This document shows positions 35,760 through 45,398 of a stretch of DNA of 64,000 nt, in pieces (the first letter of the stretch is position 1; each line of letters starts with the position of its first letter). The stretch comes from Algoriphagus sp. NG3 (GTDB lineage Bacteria; Bacteroidota; Bacteroidia; Cytophagales; Cyclobacteriaceae). The notes beneath the pieces were generated by a model. It had not been told where the DNA came from, did not search any database, and was given only the letters and a program-made list of their open reading frames with translations. Both the position numbers and the translations under genes were made by a program. The stretch covers positions 5,372,501-5,436,500 of the forward strand of contig NZ_CP139421.1 of NCBI RefSeq assembly GCF_034119865.1, written 5' to 3'.

Positions 35760-36236
35760 ATGACTGAATTGAAACAAGCGATCGAAGAGATTGTGGAGAA
35801 GCATCTTCCGGATGAAAATCATTTCGTCGTAGAAGTAAAAATGTCTGAGAAATCAGGCAAAAAGCTCCTTAACATTCTCTTGGACGCAGATGAAGGTGTT
35901 ACGATCCAGGCCTGTGCCAAACTAAGCAGGGCTGTTTCGGAAGAGTTGGAGGCAAAAGAGATGATGCCGGAAGCCTATGTGTTGGAGGTTTCTTCACCTG
36001 GGGTGGACTATCCTTTGAGTAGTAGAAGGCAGTTTCAGAAGAATATCGGCAGGGAGCTGAAGATTTCTTTGGCTTCAGGGGAGGAGATCGTAGGAAGGTT
36101 GCTGGAAGTGACTGAGACCGGGGTGAGCTTGCTGGTGAAAAGGAAGAAAGAAAAAGGCAAAAAAGCCACAGAGGAGGAAATTTCTCTTCCCTTCGAAGAG
36201 ATGAAAAAAACAATTGTACAAGTATCTTTTAAATAA
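35760..36236 (+). CDS. rimP: Ribosome maturation factor RimP
   Basis: 158 residues from the ATG at 35760 (MTELKQAIEEIVEKHL). In-frame ATGs at 35751 and 35733 exist; the latter sits in a hairpin. The N-terminal domain has LNILLDADEGVTIQACAKLSRAVSEEL and the characteristic LEVSSPGVDYPL, followed by the SH3-like C-terminal domain. RimP assists 30S subunit assembly. It opens the widespread rimP-nusA-infB operon, 5 bases before nusA. Confidence 0.95.
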   Translation: MTELKQAIEEIVEKHLPDENHFVVEVKMSEKSGKKLLNILLDADEGVTIQACAKLSRAVSEELEAKEMMPEAYVLEVSSPGVDYPLSSRRQFQKNIGRELKISLASGEEIVGRLLEVTETGVSLLVKRKKEKGKKATEEEISLPFEEMKKTIVQVSFK

Positions 36237-36241
36237 ATCAA

Positions 36242-37486
36242 ATGGATGCCAGAGTCTTAATAGAATCCTTCGCTGAATTTGCGAGATCTAAAAATGTGGA
36301 TCGACCTACAATGATCCGTATCTTGGAAGATGTGTTCAGAGCGATGATCCGCAAGAAGTTTGAAACTGATGAAAACTTCGATGTGACCATTAATGCTGAC
36401 CAAGGTGACCTTGAGATATTCCGTATCCGGGAAATTGTCGATGACAATTCTGAGGATATTTGGGATTTTGATAAAATCAGCTTTACTGAAGCCAGAAAAA
36501 TCGAACCTGATTTTGAGATTGGGGAAGAAGTTTACGAGAAAATCGAATTGGAGGCTTTCGGCAGACGTGCGGTGCAAATGGCTCGTCAGACGTTGATCCA
36601 GCGTATCAAAGACCTCGAAAAAGATATTCTTTATAACAAGTATGAAGAGCTTGTGGGAGAGATTGTAAGTGCTGAGGTTTACCAGATCCTCGGAAGAGAG
36701 ATTCTTTTGATGGATGGTGAAGGCAACGAATTGATCTTACCAAAGGCGGAGCAAATTTCAAAAGACCGCTTTAGAAAAGGGGATACAGTAAAGGCAATTG
36801 TCCACCGGGTGGATATGTCTAATGGAAATCCGAAAATTATCCTTTCAAGGACTTCACCGGTATTCCTGGAGCGTTTGTTTGAAAATGAAGTTCCTGAAGT
36901 TTATGACGGACTGATTACCATCATCAAGATCGTAAGAGAGCCGGGCGAAAGAGCTAAAGTGGCAGTGGAATCCTACGATGATCGTATCGATCCTGTGGGA
37001 GCTTGTGTTGGAATGAAAGGCTCTAGAATCCATGCTGTGGTAAGAGAATTGCAGAATGAGAATATTGATGTGATCAACTACACAGAAAATCTGGATCTTT
37101 ATGTCACCCGTGCATTGAGTCCCGCCAAGGTGTCTTCGATTACAGTTAATGAAGAGACCAAAAGGTTATCCGTATTCCTGAAGCCTGACCAGGTGTCACT
37201 GGCCATCGGTAAGGGAGGATATAATATCAAACTTGCCAGTAGATTGGTAGGTTATGAGATAGATGTATTCCGTGAATTGAACGAATACGAAGAAGAAGAC
37301 GTCGATTTGATGGAGTTTGTTGATGAAATCGACAGCTGGATAATTGACGAATTAAAGAAAACAGGCTTGGATACTGCCAAGAGCGTATTGAGCTTGACCA
37401 AAGAGGACCTGACCCGAAGAACAGAACTTGAAGAAGAGACTGTGGATGAGATATTCAGGATACTCGGACAAGAATTTGATCAATAA
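36242..37486 (+). CDS. nusA: Transcription elongation/termination factor NusA
   Basis: 414 residues: N-terminal RNA polymerase-binding domain (1-125), S1 domain (about 130-200), then KH1 (GACVGMKGSRIHAVVREL) and KH2 (LAIGKGGYNIKLASRLVGYEIDV). An acidic stretch (EYEEEDVDLMEFVDEID) leads to a short C-terminal helix-hairpin segment. It modulates pausing, termination and antitermination. It sits between rimP and infB in the conserved order. Confidence 0.97.
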   Translation: MDARVLIESFAEFARSKNVDRPTMIRILEDVFRAMIRKKFETDENFDVTINADQGDLEIFRIREIVDDNSEDIWDFDKISFTEARKIEPDFEIGEEVYEKIELEAFGRRAVQMARQTLIQRIKDLEKDILYNKYEELVGEIVSAEVYQILGREILLMDGEGNELILPKAEQISKDRFRKGDTVKAIVHRVDMSNGNPKIILSRTSPVFLERLFENEVPEVYDGLITIIKIVREPGERAKVAVESYDDRIDPVGACVGMKGSRIHAVVRELQNENIDVINYTENLDLYVTRALSPAKVSSITVNEETKRLSVFLKPDQVSLAIGKGGYNIKLASRLVGYEIDVFRELNEYEEEDVDLMEFVDEIDSWIIDELKKTGLDTAKSVLSLTKEDLTRRTELEEETVDEIFRILGQEFDQ

Positions 37487-37548
37487 ACCGGGAAAAAATC
37501 CCCGTGTAATACCCTAATTATTTAAGATTTCGAAAGAAGTTTTTGCTT

Positions 37549-40467
37549 ATGTCAGAAGAAAAAATGATGCGTTTAGGCCAGATAGCCAGAAAACTCAACG
37601 TGGGTACGGCAACCATAGTTGAGTCCTTGGCTAAAAAGGGCTATGAGGTGGAGAATAATCCGAATTCAAAAATCAACATGGATCAAGTGGAGATGTTGAA
37701 CAAGGAATTCAAATCTTCTGCCCTGGATAAAGAGGAGGCATCGCACCTCTCTATAGGAAAACGCCATGAGCCTATCTCTATAGAGCCTGAGACTCCTAAA
37801 GAGGAGCCTAAGCCTGCACCCGCCCCCGAGCCTGCCCCAGCTCCTGCGCCAAAGGCACAGGAAGCTCCTACGCCTGCTGCTCCTAAGCCAGCAGCTCCGG
37901 AACCTGCTCCTGAGCCGACACCAGAGCCTGCTCCAAAAGCAGCTGAAGAGCCTAAAACTTCTTCTGATCCTACTCCGCCTGCCGATCCGGAGAAAATTGC
38001 CACTGATCCCCCAAAACTGGAAGGGATCAAAGTATTAGGTAAAATTGACCTGAGCAAAAATACCAGCTCCCAGCCAAGACATAAGCAACAACATGGGCAG
38101 CACAAGCAAGGTCAGAAGTATGGAGAGGCCAAGAAGCCTCAGACATCCCAGCCTGCTCAGCAGAATAAGCCTAAGCCTAGGCCGGCACAGGAAGATAAGA
38201 AGCCGAATGTGCCACAAGTAGAACAGGTGAAGAAAGAACAACCAAAGCCTGCTCCGCAGCAGCCTGATACTCCTGTGCCTCCAGCACCTAAAGACCAAGT
38301 GATAGCCGCTAAGGCTGATTCGCTTAAAGGGCTTACAGTATTGGGGAAAATAGAGCTTCCTGCAGATAGGCCAAAGAAAAAAGGAGGGCCTGTGGCCTCT
38401 TCGGATGAAAGAGGAAGAGATAAAAAGCGGCCACGCAAGCGTATAGATAAGCCAGGAGGGCCTGGGCAGGGCAATAGACCAGGAGGCCCTGGATCCAGAC
38501 CTCAAGGTGGAGGCAATCGCCCTGCTGGAAATCAGCAAAGAGGTGGAGCCCCGGGTAGAGTACAAAAGGCGGAACCTACCCAAAAGGAAATACAGGATCA
38601 GATCAAGCAGACGCTAGCCCGTCTTCAAGGTAAAAGCGCCGGAGGAGGAAAAGGCAAAAGCCGTAGAGATAAGAAGGCGGAAAGAGACAGGGATGTAGAT
38701 TTCGAAACTGAAGAAACTAAAATCCTGAAAGTTACTGAGTTTATCTCAGCTAATGACTTGGCAGCATTGATGGATCTATCTGTCAATCAGATTATTTCTG
38801 CCTGTATGTCACTAGGGATGTTTGTGTCTATCAATCAGCGGCTTGATGCAGAGGCGATTACAATCATTGCGGATGAGTTTGGATACGAGGTGGAATTCAC
38901 CAAATCCATTGAAGACGAAATAGAGGTAGAAGAGGAAGATTCTCCTGAAGAATTAATGGAGAGAGCGCCAATAGTCACCATTATGGGACACGTCGATCAT
39001 GGTAAGACTTCCTTGCTGGATTATATCCGTATGTCCAAAGTGACCGCAGATGAGGCAGGTGGGATCACCCAGCACATCGGGGCCTATGATGTGATGACTA
39101 AAACCGGTCATAAAATAGCATTCTTGGATACTCCAGGTCACGAAGCATTTACAGCGATGAGAGCACGTGGTGCCAAAATCACCGATGTTGCGATTATCGT
39201 GATTGCAGCTGATGACAGCATCATGCCTCAGACTAAGGAAGCGATCAACCACGCACAAGTGGCTGGTGTTCCTATGATCTTTGCGATTAACAAAATAGAC
39301 AGACCTAATGCCAACCCGGCTAAGATCAAAGAGGAGCTGGCAAATATGAATCTCCTGATTGAGGAATGGGGTGGTAAATATCAGTCTCAGGATATTTCTG
39401 CTAAGACAGGGGAAGGTGTTGACGACTTACTAGAGAAAGTACTTCTTGAATCTGAAGTATTGGAGCTCACAGCCAATCCTGACAAAAATGCTGCAGGTAC
39501 AGTTATCGAAGCATCGCTAGATAAGGGACGTGGATATGTATCTACCATCATGGTTCAGGCTGGTACCTTGCGAATCGGGGATATTATCCTTGCTGGTCAG
39601 CATCACGGTCGTGTGAAGGCGATGTTTGACCATAAGGGCAAAAAGCTGAAAGAAGCCGGGCCATCTACGCCGGTCCAGGTACTTGGACTAGGAGGTGCTC
39701 CTCAGGCAGGTGATATCATCAAAGTATATGATACCGAGCGTGAAGCAAGGGATATTGCCAACTCCAGAGAGCAAATCCAGCGTGAGCAAAGCTTAAGAAC
39801 CAAGAAACATATTACGTTGGATGAGATCGGACGCCGTCTGGCCATAGGATCCTTCAAAGAGTTGAATATTATCATCAAAGGTGATGTGGATGGATCAGTA
39901 GAAGCACTTTCTGATTCACTTCTCAAACTATCTAAAGATGAAGTGAAAGTAAGTATCATCCACAAAGGTGTAGGACAGATATCCGAGTCTGATGTCTTAT
40001 TGGCCTCTGCTTCTGATGCCATTATTCTAGGCTTCCAGGTACGGCCTTCCTCCAATGCTAAGAAATTGGCAGAGCAGGAAGAGATCGAAATCAGGCATTA
40101 CTCCATCATCTACGATGCGATCAACCAGATCAAAGATGCAATCGAGGGTATGCTTGAGCCGGAATTCGAAGAAGTAATCACCGGTAATATCCAAGTTCGT
40201 GAGGTATTCAAAATCACTAAAGTGGGTACTGTGGCTGGTTCTTATGTGACGGATGGTTTCATCACCCGTAAGAATAAGATCCGTGTGATCAGAGATGGTA
40301 TCGTAATCCATGAAGGCGAAATCGATCAATTGAAGCGATTCAAAGACGATGTGGCTGAAGTGAAAGCTGGATACGAATGTGGTATTTCTATCAAAGGCTT
40401 CAATAACATCCAAATTGATGATACTATTGAAGGCTACGAAATGAGAGAAATTAAGCGAAAGAAGTAA
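37549..40467 (+). CDS. infB: Translation initiation factor IF-2
   Basis: 972 residues from the ATG at 37549 ([19 protein letters not shown]); the frame can be read from a TTG two codons earlier. The N-terminal IF2N helix is followed by about 300 residues of low-complexity P/A/E/K and G/R sequence. A second IF2N region precedes the GTPase: G1 GHVDHGKTS (about 479), [18 protein letters not shown] and SAKTG. Domains II-IV follow. IF-2 places initiator tRNA on the ribosome. The 60-base gap from nusA contains a weak hairpin; a terminator follows. Confidence 0.97.
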   Translation: MSEEKMMRLGQIARKLNVGTATIVESLAKKGYEVENNPNSKINMDQVEMLNKEFKSSALDKEEASHLSIGKRHEPISIEPETPKEEPKPAPAPEPAPAPAPKAQEAPTPAAPKPAAPEPAPEPTPEPAPKAAEEPKTSSDPTPPADPEKIATDPPKLEGIKVLGKIDLSKNTSSQPRHKQQHGQHKQGQKYGEAKKPQTSQPAQQNKPKPRPAQEDKKPNVPQVEQVKKEQPKPAPQQPDTPVPPAPKDQVIAAKADSLKGLTVLGKIELPADRPKKKGGPVASSDERGRDKKRPRKRIDKPGGPGQGNRPGGPGSRPQGGGNRPAGNQQRGGAPGRVQKAEPTQKEIQDQIKQTLARLQGKSAGGGKGKSRRDKKAERDRDVDFETEETKILKVTEFISANDLAALMDLSVNQIISACMSLGMFVSINQRLDAEAITIIADEFGYEVEFTKSIEDEIEVEEEDSPEELMERAPIVTIMGHVDHGKTSLLDYIRMSKVTADEAGGITQHIGAYDVMTKTGHKIAFLDTPGHEAFTAMRARGAKITDVAIIVIAADDSIMPQTKEAINHAQVAGVPMIFAINKIDRPNANPAKIKEELANMNLLIEEWGGKYQSQDISAKTGEGVDDLLEKVLLESEVLELTANPDKNAAGTVIEASLDKGRGYVSTIMVQAGTLRIGDIILAGQHHGRVKAMFDHKGKKLKEAGPSTPVQVLGLGGAPQAGDIIKVYDTEREARDIANSREQIQREQSLRTKKHITLDEIGRRLAIGSFKELNIIIKGDVDGSVEALSDSLLKLSKDEVKVSIIHKGVGQISESDVLLASASDAIILGFQVRPSSNAKKLAEQEEIEIRHYSIIYDAINQIKDAIEGMLEPEFEEVITGNIQVREVFKITKVGTVAGSYVTDGFITRKNKIRVIRDGIVIHEGEIDQLKRFKDDVAEVKAGYECGISIKGFNNIQIDDTIEGYEMREIKRKK

Positions 40468-40487
40468 TTTTCGTCTAGTTATATGGT

Positions 40488-40519
40488 AAAAAAGGAGCAG
40501 CATAGCTGTTCCTTTTTTT
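40488..40519 (+). terminator. Terminator of the rimP-nusA-infB operon
   Basis: AAAAAGGAGCAG pairs with CTGTTCCTTTTT (one G-U) around a CATAG loop and ends in a run of seven T. It lies 20 bases after the infB stop. Confidence 0.85.
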
Positions 40520-40530
40520 AGTTTTGCCTT

Positions 40531-40734
40531 ATGATGTCAGCTGTGTTGATCCTGCTCTGGATCCTTTTTTATTTCTGTTTTGTCAGCATTATTGCGGGGA
40601 TGTTTCGCCCTGTGTTGGTACTTTGGTTTATGGATAGGATGAATCGTCTTAAAGTCCTAAAAATGTATGGGATCCCAAGTGTCATTATTTTAGCAATACT
40701 GTTTTTGATGAAATATTATTTTGAAGTCCCTTGA
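40531..40734 (+). CDS. Small two-segment membrane protein
   Basis: 67 residues; a second ATG three bases later would give 66. Two hydrophobic helices (about 4-25 and 48-63) separated by a basic loop (MDRMNRLKVLK). Such a short, well-formed membrane protein with no other frame competing is probably real. It follows the infB terminator by only 11 bases, and TAGTTTTG (40519-40526), which matches TAnnTTTG, lies just ahead of the ATG, so a leaderless mRNA is possible. Function unknown. Confidence 0.6.
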   Translation: MMSAVLILLWILFYFCFVSIIAGMFRPVLVLWFMDRMNRLKVLKMYGIPSVIILAILFLMKYYFEVP

Positions 40735-40802
40735 TAGGCTAATTGGTTTAGGTGGTTTATTGTTTTGTAATAAAATTTTCGTCTATATATTTTGATCAAA
40801 TG

Positions 40803-40834
40803 TTGGTTTAGCAAATTGAATTTTTATACTTTTC
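40803..40834 (+). promoter_or_regulatory. Possible promoter for the following hypothetical gene
   Basis: TTG (40803-40805), 21-base spacer, TACTTTTC (40827-40834), one base off TAnnTTTG. Transcription from near 40840 would favour the TTG start at 40855. Confidence 0.3.
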
Positions 40835-40854
40835 AGATTGTAATAAACCCAGAA

Positions 40855-41400
40855 TTGAAAAACTCCATTTCCATATCACTTTTGCTATGCTTTGCTATGT
40901 ACCACTTTGGATACTATGCATTCTATTTTTCCTATGATCAGCATATAGAACGGAAATGGCAGGATAAAATCTATGGAGATACTCAGGTAGAACTTCAAGA
41001 CAAACTGATCGAAATTCCACTCTCTGCTCCTTATATGGCGAATCAGGAAGAGTTTCAACCGACGAATGCTTCTTTTGAAAAAAATGGTGTATTCTATAGG
41101 GCCATCAAGCAACGGTATCAAAACGACACCTTGCAGATTGTGGTGGTGCCGGATGTGGATCGCGGTATTCTCGATAGAACAGTTAAAAAATGGATTTCAT
41201 TTTTGACTGCGGATGAAGTCCCGCAAGGTCAATCTGAAGGTGTTTTGGTTAAATTGTTAGTAAAAGATTACATACAGACAGATCAATTTTCCTTATCAGC
41301 CAATGCAACCTTCCCAATTGAAAGTGTCATTGGCTTTGTTTTTTTTGCCTATCTGGATCCTGCTAGAGGGATAGTATCCCCACCTCCCCGGTTTTCTTGA
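40855..41400 (+). CDS. Hypothetical membrane-anchored protein
   Basis: 181 residues if started at the TTG at 40855 (M-KNSISISLLLCFAMYHFGYYAF); the frame is open further, to a TTG at 40792, and no ATG exists before the membrane segment. One N-terminal transmembrane helix is followed by a soluble domain containing ENDTL-like RYQNDTLQIVVVPD and a C-terminus ending in SPPPRFS. I do not recognise the family; the layout resembles small Bacteroidota proteins found next to outer-membrane transport genes. It lies 222 bases upstream of the haloperoxidase cluster, on the same strand. Confidence 0.6.
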   Translation: MKNSISISLLLCFAMYHFGYYAFYFSYDQHIERKWQDKIYGDTQVELQDKLIEIPLSAPYMANQEEFQPTNASFEKNGVFYRAIKQRYQNDTLQIVVVPDVDRGILDRTVKKWISFLTADEVPQGQSEGVLVKLLVKDYIQTDQFSLSANATFPIESVIGFVFFAYLDPARGIVSPPPRFS

Positions 41401-41622
41401 TTTTAAACTTACATCTGTACTTAAACTAAGTGCCTGATGGATTGTGGCTTTCCCCCTGTTTAGTGCGGGCTGAAAGGTGCTTATTCCTATATATTAAAAT
41501 CAAAAAAGGTCCGCATTGAATCCGTTTGGTGTAAACTTCCTATGGAGGGATGATTTTCGCTAGGCAAGATTCTATCCCGATTTCCGGGAAAGATGTGACC
41601 ATTAAAAATCAATTGTAAACAC

Positions 41623-42561
41623 ATGAAAAATTATTTCAGGCTCCTGACCTTCCTATGTGTGGGGTTAGGACCCCATCTATCCTGGGCACAAACCCCAACG
41701 GATGGCTTGATGATGGCCAGAGGTGAAATTTGTTTCCTGCTCAATTTTGAATATGGAGAGTTTGATCATTATTGGGAGGGAGAGACCCTTCGGAAAAACG
41801 GGACAATAGCTAAAGTACAACGCAGAACTGCCATGGTGATGGCTGCTTATGGGATTACTAAGCGGCTGGATGTGTATGCCGGGCTTCCTTATGTGAGTAC
41901 CAATTCTACCACCCCGAACGGAGGAAAATTTGCGGGAACTTCGGGCATTCAAGACCTAGCTCTGGGGGTCAAGTATGAGGCTCTCAGTCTTAAGAGTGAT
42001 AAAGGGCAGTTGACTGCATTTGGCTCTGTTCTTTTTTCCACACCCGTGTCCAATTACCTTTCCGATTATCAACCCTATAGTATTGGGATAGGAGCTCCTC
42101 AAATAGCATGGAGAGGAATCGTAGAGTATGAGTGGAACAATGGATTCTATGCCAGGGGACAAGGTGGATATATCTGGAAAGGCTACACTCAGGCTGAACG
42201 TGAGTATTACTATAACGATGGCAGCTACTACACTTCATGGATGGATGTGCCAAGTGCCTGGACTTATGAAGCGGTAGTGGGCAAGTGGTTTATGAATAAG
42301 TCCCTCAGAACTGAGTTGAGCTATAACTCTTCCATCTCTACTTCCGGAGATGATATCCGAGCCTACAATGCACCTCAGCCTACCAACAAGGTCAATATGG
42401 ATCGAATAGGGGTGTTTGCCCAGTATTTCTTCAATAACCCCAAAGGGCTGGGGTTGGTAGCATCCTATAATAGAGTAATTAATGGCCGAAACGCACCTGA
42501 ATTGTCAGTATTCAGTGCTGGCGTTACCTATCAGTTTGGCCTTTTCTCCCCTAAAAATTGA
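41623..42561 (+). CDS. Outer-membrane beta-barrel, phenol-degradation (MetA) transporter-like
   Basis: 312 residues with a signal peptide ending SWA-QT. The mature part alternates short amphipathic strands and turns (TKRLDVYAGLPYV, GIQDLALGVKYEAL, GSVLFSTPVSNY) and ends with a strand AGVTYQFGLFSP. This layout resembles the MetA-pathway phenol transporter-like barrels and related putative channels. Possible role: passage of a small, perhaps aromatic, compound across the outer membrane. First gene of a three-gene unit; the haloperoxidase-like gene starts 4 bases later. Confidence 0.7.
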   Translation: MKNYFRLLTFLCVGLGPHLSWAQTPTDGLMMARGEICFLLNFEYGEFDHYWEGETLRKNGTIAKVQRRTAMVMAAYGITKRLDVYAGLPYVSTNSTTPNGGKFAGTSGIQDLALGVKYEALSLKSDKGQLTAFGSVLFSTPVSNYLSDYQPYSIGIGAPQIAWRGIVEYEWNNGFYARGQGGYIWKGYTQAEREYYYNDGSYYTSWMDVPSAWTYEAVVGKWFMNKSLRTELSYNSSISTSGDDIRAYNAPQPTNKVNMDRIGVFAQYFFNNPKGLGLVASYNRVINGRNAPELSVFSAGVTYQFGLFSPKN

Positions 42562-42565
42562 ACAT

Positions 42566-44104
42566 ATGAAAATATTTCGACTACTAATTATATCTGTTCT
42601 ACTTTCTACACTGAGCAGATGTTCTATGGATTTGGCAACCGAATTAGACTATAAGAGTTATGAATTTTCAGGAATCGACCAGAATGCAGGCACTTGGAAG
42701 CCTATATTGATGGCTTCTGGAAGCGATATTGCGCTAGATGAGCCTTCCGCAGTTTCTTCCCAGGAGTTTCTAGCTGAAGTGGCCGGTGTGAAATCCAGAA
42801 TATTGGCCATGAGCAGTGACGAAAAGAAAAGTGTGGAGTACTGGACTAATAATTCTGTTATCCGTTGGAATGAGGTTGCGCTAGGGCTTATAGCCAAGTA
42901 TAACTTAATACCTGGGCCTAATGAGGATGATTCCTATACCTTGCCCAATCCTGCAAATCCGGCAGGACCTCCTGTTTTTCCATTTGCCCACCCACCTTAT
43001 GCGAGCAGGGCTTTGGCTTATCTTTCTGTTGCGCAATACGATGGTTTGATTTCGGCCTGGTATTACAAATTCCTTTACCAGAGACCGGCTCCTTTTAAGA
43101 TAGACACTGCTATTCCCCATGCATATGTTGCTAATGATCTGCCTTCCTATCCTTCGGAAGGGGCGGTATTGGCAACTGTATCCAGAAAGATTTTGACAGC
43201 CATGTTTCCTTTAGAAGCTGAATACTTGCTGCGATTAGAGCAGCAGCATTTGGAAAGCTTGATTCTGGCGGGAGAAAACGTACCAACTGATCTGGAGGCT
43301 GGAAAGAAAATAGGAGAGGAGATTGCCGCAATTGCACTTGCCAGAGCATCTAATGATGGGATGAAGAATGCCCAGGCGCCAAAGGCAGTTTCCGATTCTT
43401 TAAGGGCAGCCGCATTTGAGCGGTTTGGATGGCAATGGGAAAATCTGGAAAGCCCAGCCCGTCCCGTTGGACTGACCCCGCTATTCGGCAGAGTGAAAAT
43501 GTGGAGCGTCCAAAATGTAGAGGACACTAGACCTGGGCTTCCTCCTGTGCCGGGATCTGAGCTATTCGAAAAAGACGTCAAGATCTTACAGGATTATGCT
43601 AAAAATGTCACACAAGAGCGTAGGAAGACGGCTAACTTCTGGCAAGATGGTCTTGGGACTTACACGCCTCCAGGGCACTGGAATGATATTGCTGGGGAAT
43701 ATATTATTAAGTATAAGCTAAACTCCATACGAACTGCAAGAGCATTCGCATATATGAATATGGCAATTATGGATGGAGGGGTCAGTTGCTGGGATGCCAA
43801 GTACTATTACTATTATCCTAGACCTATACAGATGATCAAGGGTTTCGAGACTATTGCAGGTACGCCAAACTTCCCTGCTTATACCTCGGGACATTCCGTG
43901 TTTTCGGCTGCAGCTGCTGAAGTCTTAACCTATGTGTTTCCTCAGGAGGGGAATGTGTTTCATAAGTGGGCGGAAGAAGCTGCGATTTCTAGGGTTTACG
44001 GAGGTATTCACTGGACTTTTGACGCTACAGTAGGCACTGCTCAAGGCAGAAATGTAGCACAATACACAATTGATGTGGCCAGATCAGACGGCGCAGATAA
44101 TTAA
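42566..44104 (+). CDS. Vanadium haloperoxidase / PAP2-like lipoprotein
   Basis: 512 residues from the ATG at 42566; the frame continues upstream into the previous gene. A signal with Cys20 (LSRC) suggests lipidation, though Arg at -1 is unusual. The C-terminal half has a complete PAP2/vanadate pocket: K412-x6-R419-P, SGH (441-443, catalytic H443) and R476-x5-H482. The first half (about 160-270) repeats the same layout (KFLYQRP, PSYPSEGAVLATV) but the SGH is SEG and the final R-x5-H is missing, so it looks like a decayed duplicate. The family includes vanadium haloperoxidases and acid phosphatases; which activity applies cannot be told from sequence. It is predicted to act in the periplasm or at the outer membrane. 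Confidence 0.85.
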   Translation: MKIFRLLIISVLLSTLSRCSMDLATELDYKSYEFSGIDQNAGTWKPILMASGSDIALDEPSAVSSQEFLAEVAGVKSRILAMSSDEKKSVEYWTNNSVIRWNEVALGLIAKYNLIPGPNEDDSYTLPNPANPAGPPVFPFAHPPYASRALAYLSVAQYDGLISAWYYKFLYQRPAPFKIDTAIPHAYVANDLPSYPSEGAVLATVSRKILTAMFPLEAEYLLRLEQQHLESLILAGENVPTDLEAGKKIGEEIAAIALARASNDGMKNAQAPKAVSDSLRAAAFERFGWQWENLESPARPVGLTPLFGRVKMWSVQNVEDTRPGLPPVPGSELFEKDVKILQDYAKNVTQERRKTANFWQDGLGTYTPPGHWNDIAGEYIIKYKLNSIRTARAFAYMNMAIMDGGVSCWDAKYYYYYPRPIQMIKGFETIAGTPNFPAYTSGHSVFSAAAAEVLTYVFPQEGNVFHKWAEEAAISRVYGGIHWTFDATVGTAQGRNVAQYTIDVARSDGADN

Positions 44105-44122
44105 TGATTAAACAAAAAAAAC

Positions 44123-45244
44123 ATGAAGAATTATACCAAAATAACAATACTGGCTATCGCATTGTCTTTAGCTTATTTGAATGCTTATGCTCAAGGCTGC
44201 GTGGCTATCAGACAGTTTTCCGCCGTAGGCACTACCACCGGCCAAGTAGGGGGGCAAAACAGAGGAGATTGGAATATTGCAACTAATTATCGCTATTTCA
44301 AATCCTTCCGGCATTTCAGCGGAACAGAGGAGCATCCACATAGGGTAGAACAAGGGACTGAAGTAATCAATAAATCACACTTTCTGGATTTTGGGATCAA
44401 TTATTCTGTCTCTGACAGAATGTTTTTATCAGCGATCATACCCTTAGTTTATCATGATCGATCTTCCATGTATGAACACGGGGGTAATCCACCCAATGGC
44501 CTAGGAGAAAGACACCATACTTATGCCAAAGGCCTTGGAGATATCCGGCTGGCAGCCAATTATTGGCTGGTAGATCCGGCAAAGGCGGGGCATGGGAACG
44601 CATCAGTGGGATTGGGGATCAAACTGCCCACGGGAGCTTCTGGAGCCGAAGACTTATTTTACAACCAAGGAGCTGATCGGGACATCGACCGTATAGCTGT
44701 AGTAGACCAATCTATCCAACCTGGGGATGGAGGCTATGGAATCACCTTGGACGTCCAGGGGTTTTATATGATTTCACATAAGATAGTGCTTAGTGGAAGC
44801 CTCTTTTATCTGGCTAATCCCATGGCCACCAACGGGGTGGTTAGGCGGGGAGGAAATCCTGAAACTCCGGAGTTCGATGAGTTTTCTGTGCCTGATCAAT
44901 ACGCTGTCCGCTTAGGGGCATCTTATATGACCCCACTCCCTGGAGTGAGCCTCTATGGTGGAGGGCGCATGGAATGTCTTCCCGCCAGTGATTTGTTTGG
45001 AAGCAGTGAAGGGTATAGAAGACCGGGATATGTGATTTCTGTAGAGCCTGGATTGACTTATAGTCGGGGCAATTTTGCCGCATTGCTTTCAGTGCCTATT
45101 GCTGTAGAACGCAACCGCACCAAAAACTATACGGACAAAATCCGGGGAACTCACGGAGATGCCGCTTTTGCGGATTATTCTGTTAATGTGGGGGTTACAT
45201 GGCTAATCCCAAGAAAATCTGCGGAAGTGTTTAATTCACTTTAA
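44123..45244 (+). CDS. Second outer-membrane beta-barrel, transporter-like
   Basis: 373 residues, signal peptide ending NAYA-QG. The mature protein has the same strand-rich style as the gene at 41623: LDFGINYSVSDRMFLSAIIPLVYH, GDIRLAANYWL, VGLGIKLPTG and a closing VNVGVTWLIP strand. Two Cys are present early (GCVA). It follows the haloperoxidase-like gene by 18 bases and is followed by a terminator, so it ends the three-gene unit. Predicted outer-membrane channel; substrate unknown. Confidence 0.75.
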   Translation: MKNYTKITILAIALSLAYLNAYAQGCVAIRQFSAVGTTTGQVGGQNRGDWNIATNYRYFKSFRHFSGTEEHPHRVEQGTEVINKSHFLDFGINYSVSDRMFLSAIIPLVYHDRSSMYEHGGNPPNGLGERHHTYAKGLGDIRLAANYWLVDPAKAGHGNASVGLGIKLPTGASGAEDLFYNQGADRDIDRIAVVDQSIQPGDGGYGITLDVQGFYMISHKIVLSGSLFYLANPMATNGVVRRGGNPETPEFDEFSVPDQYAVRLGASYMTPLPGVSLYGGGRMECLPASDLFGSSEGYRRPGYVISVEPGLTYSRGNFAALLSVPIAVERNRTKNYTDKIRGTHGDAAFADYSVNVGVTWLIPRKSAEVFNSL

Positions 45245-45251
45245 TCCTACT

Positions 45252-45290
45252 AACCCCAAAAGCAGCATTGCCTTTGGGGTTTTGTTTATT
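45252..45290 (+). terminator. Terminator closing the haloperoxidase unit
   Basis: AACCCCAAA (45252-45260) pairs with TTTGGGGTT (45273-45281), extended by GCA/TGC across one mismatch, followed by a T-rich tail. It separates the three-gene unit from the six-gene operon that starts 115 bases on. Confidence 0.8.
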
Positions 45291-45398
45291 TATCCCTAGT
45301 GCCAATTTCCTTTGAGATGGATTTCCCATAGTTCACTGGGATGTTGTGTATTGCATAAGGGAATAACCGGTTTCACTTTCTTCTGAACTATTTCTCGT

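Noticed and set aside
35640..35822. 60-residue minus-strand frame upstream of rimP
   Set aside because: Overlaps the rimP promoter, leader hairpin and start; no recognisable features.
37683..38105. Gly/Ala/Ser-rich minus-strand frame opposite infB
   Set aside because: Antisense of the Pro/Ala/Glu-rich IF-2 N-terminal region; no gene features.
42482..42565. 28-residue N-terminal extension of the haloperoxidase-like protein
   Set aside because: Overlaps the preceding barrel gene and would hide the signal peptide that begins at 42566.
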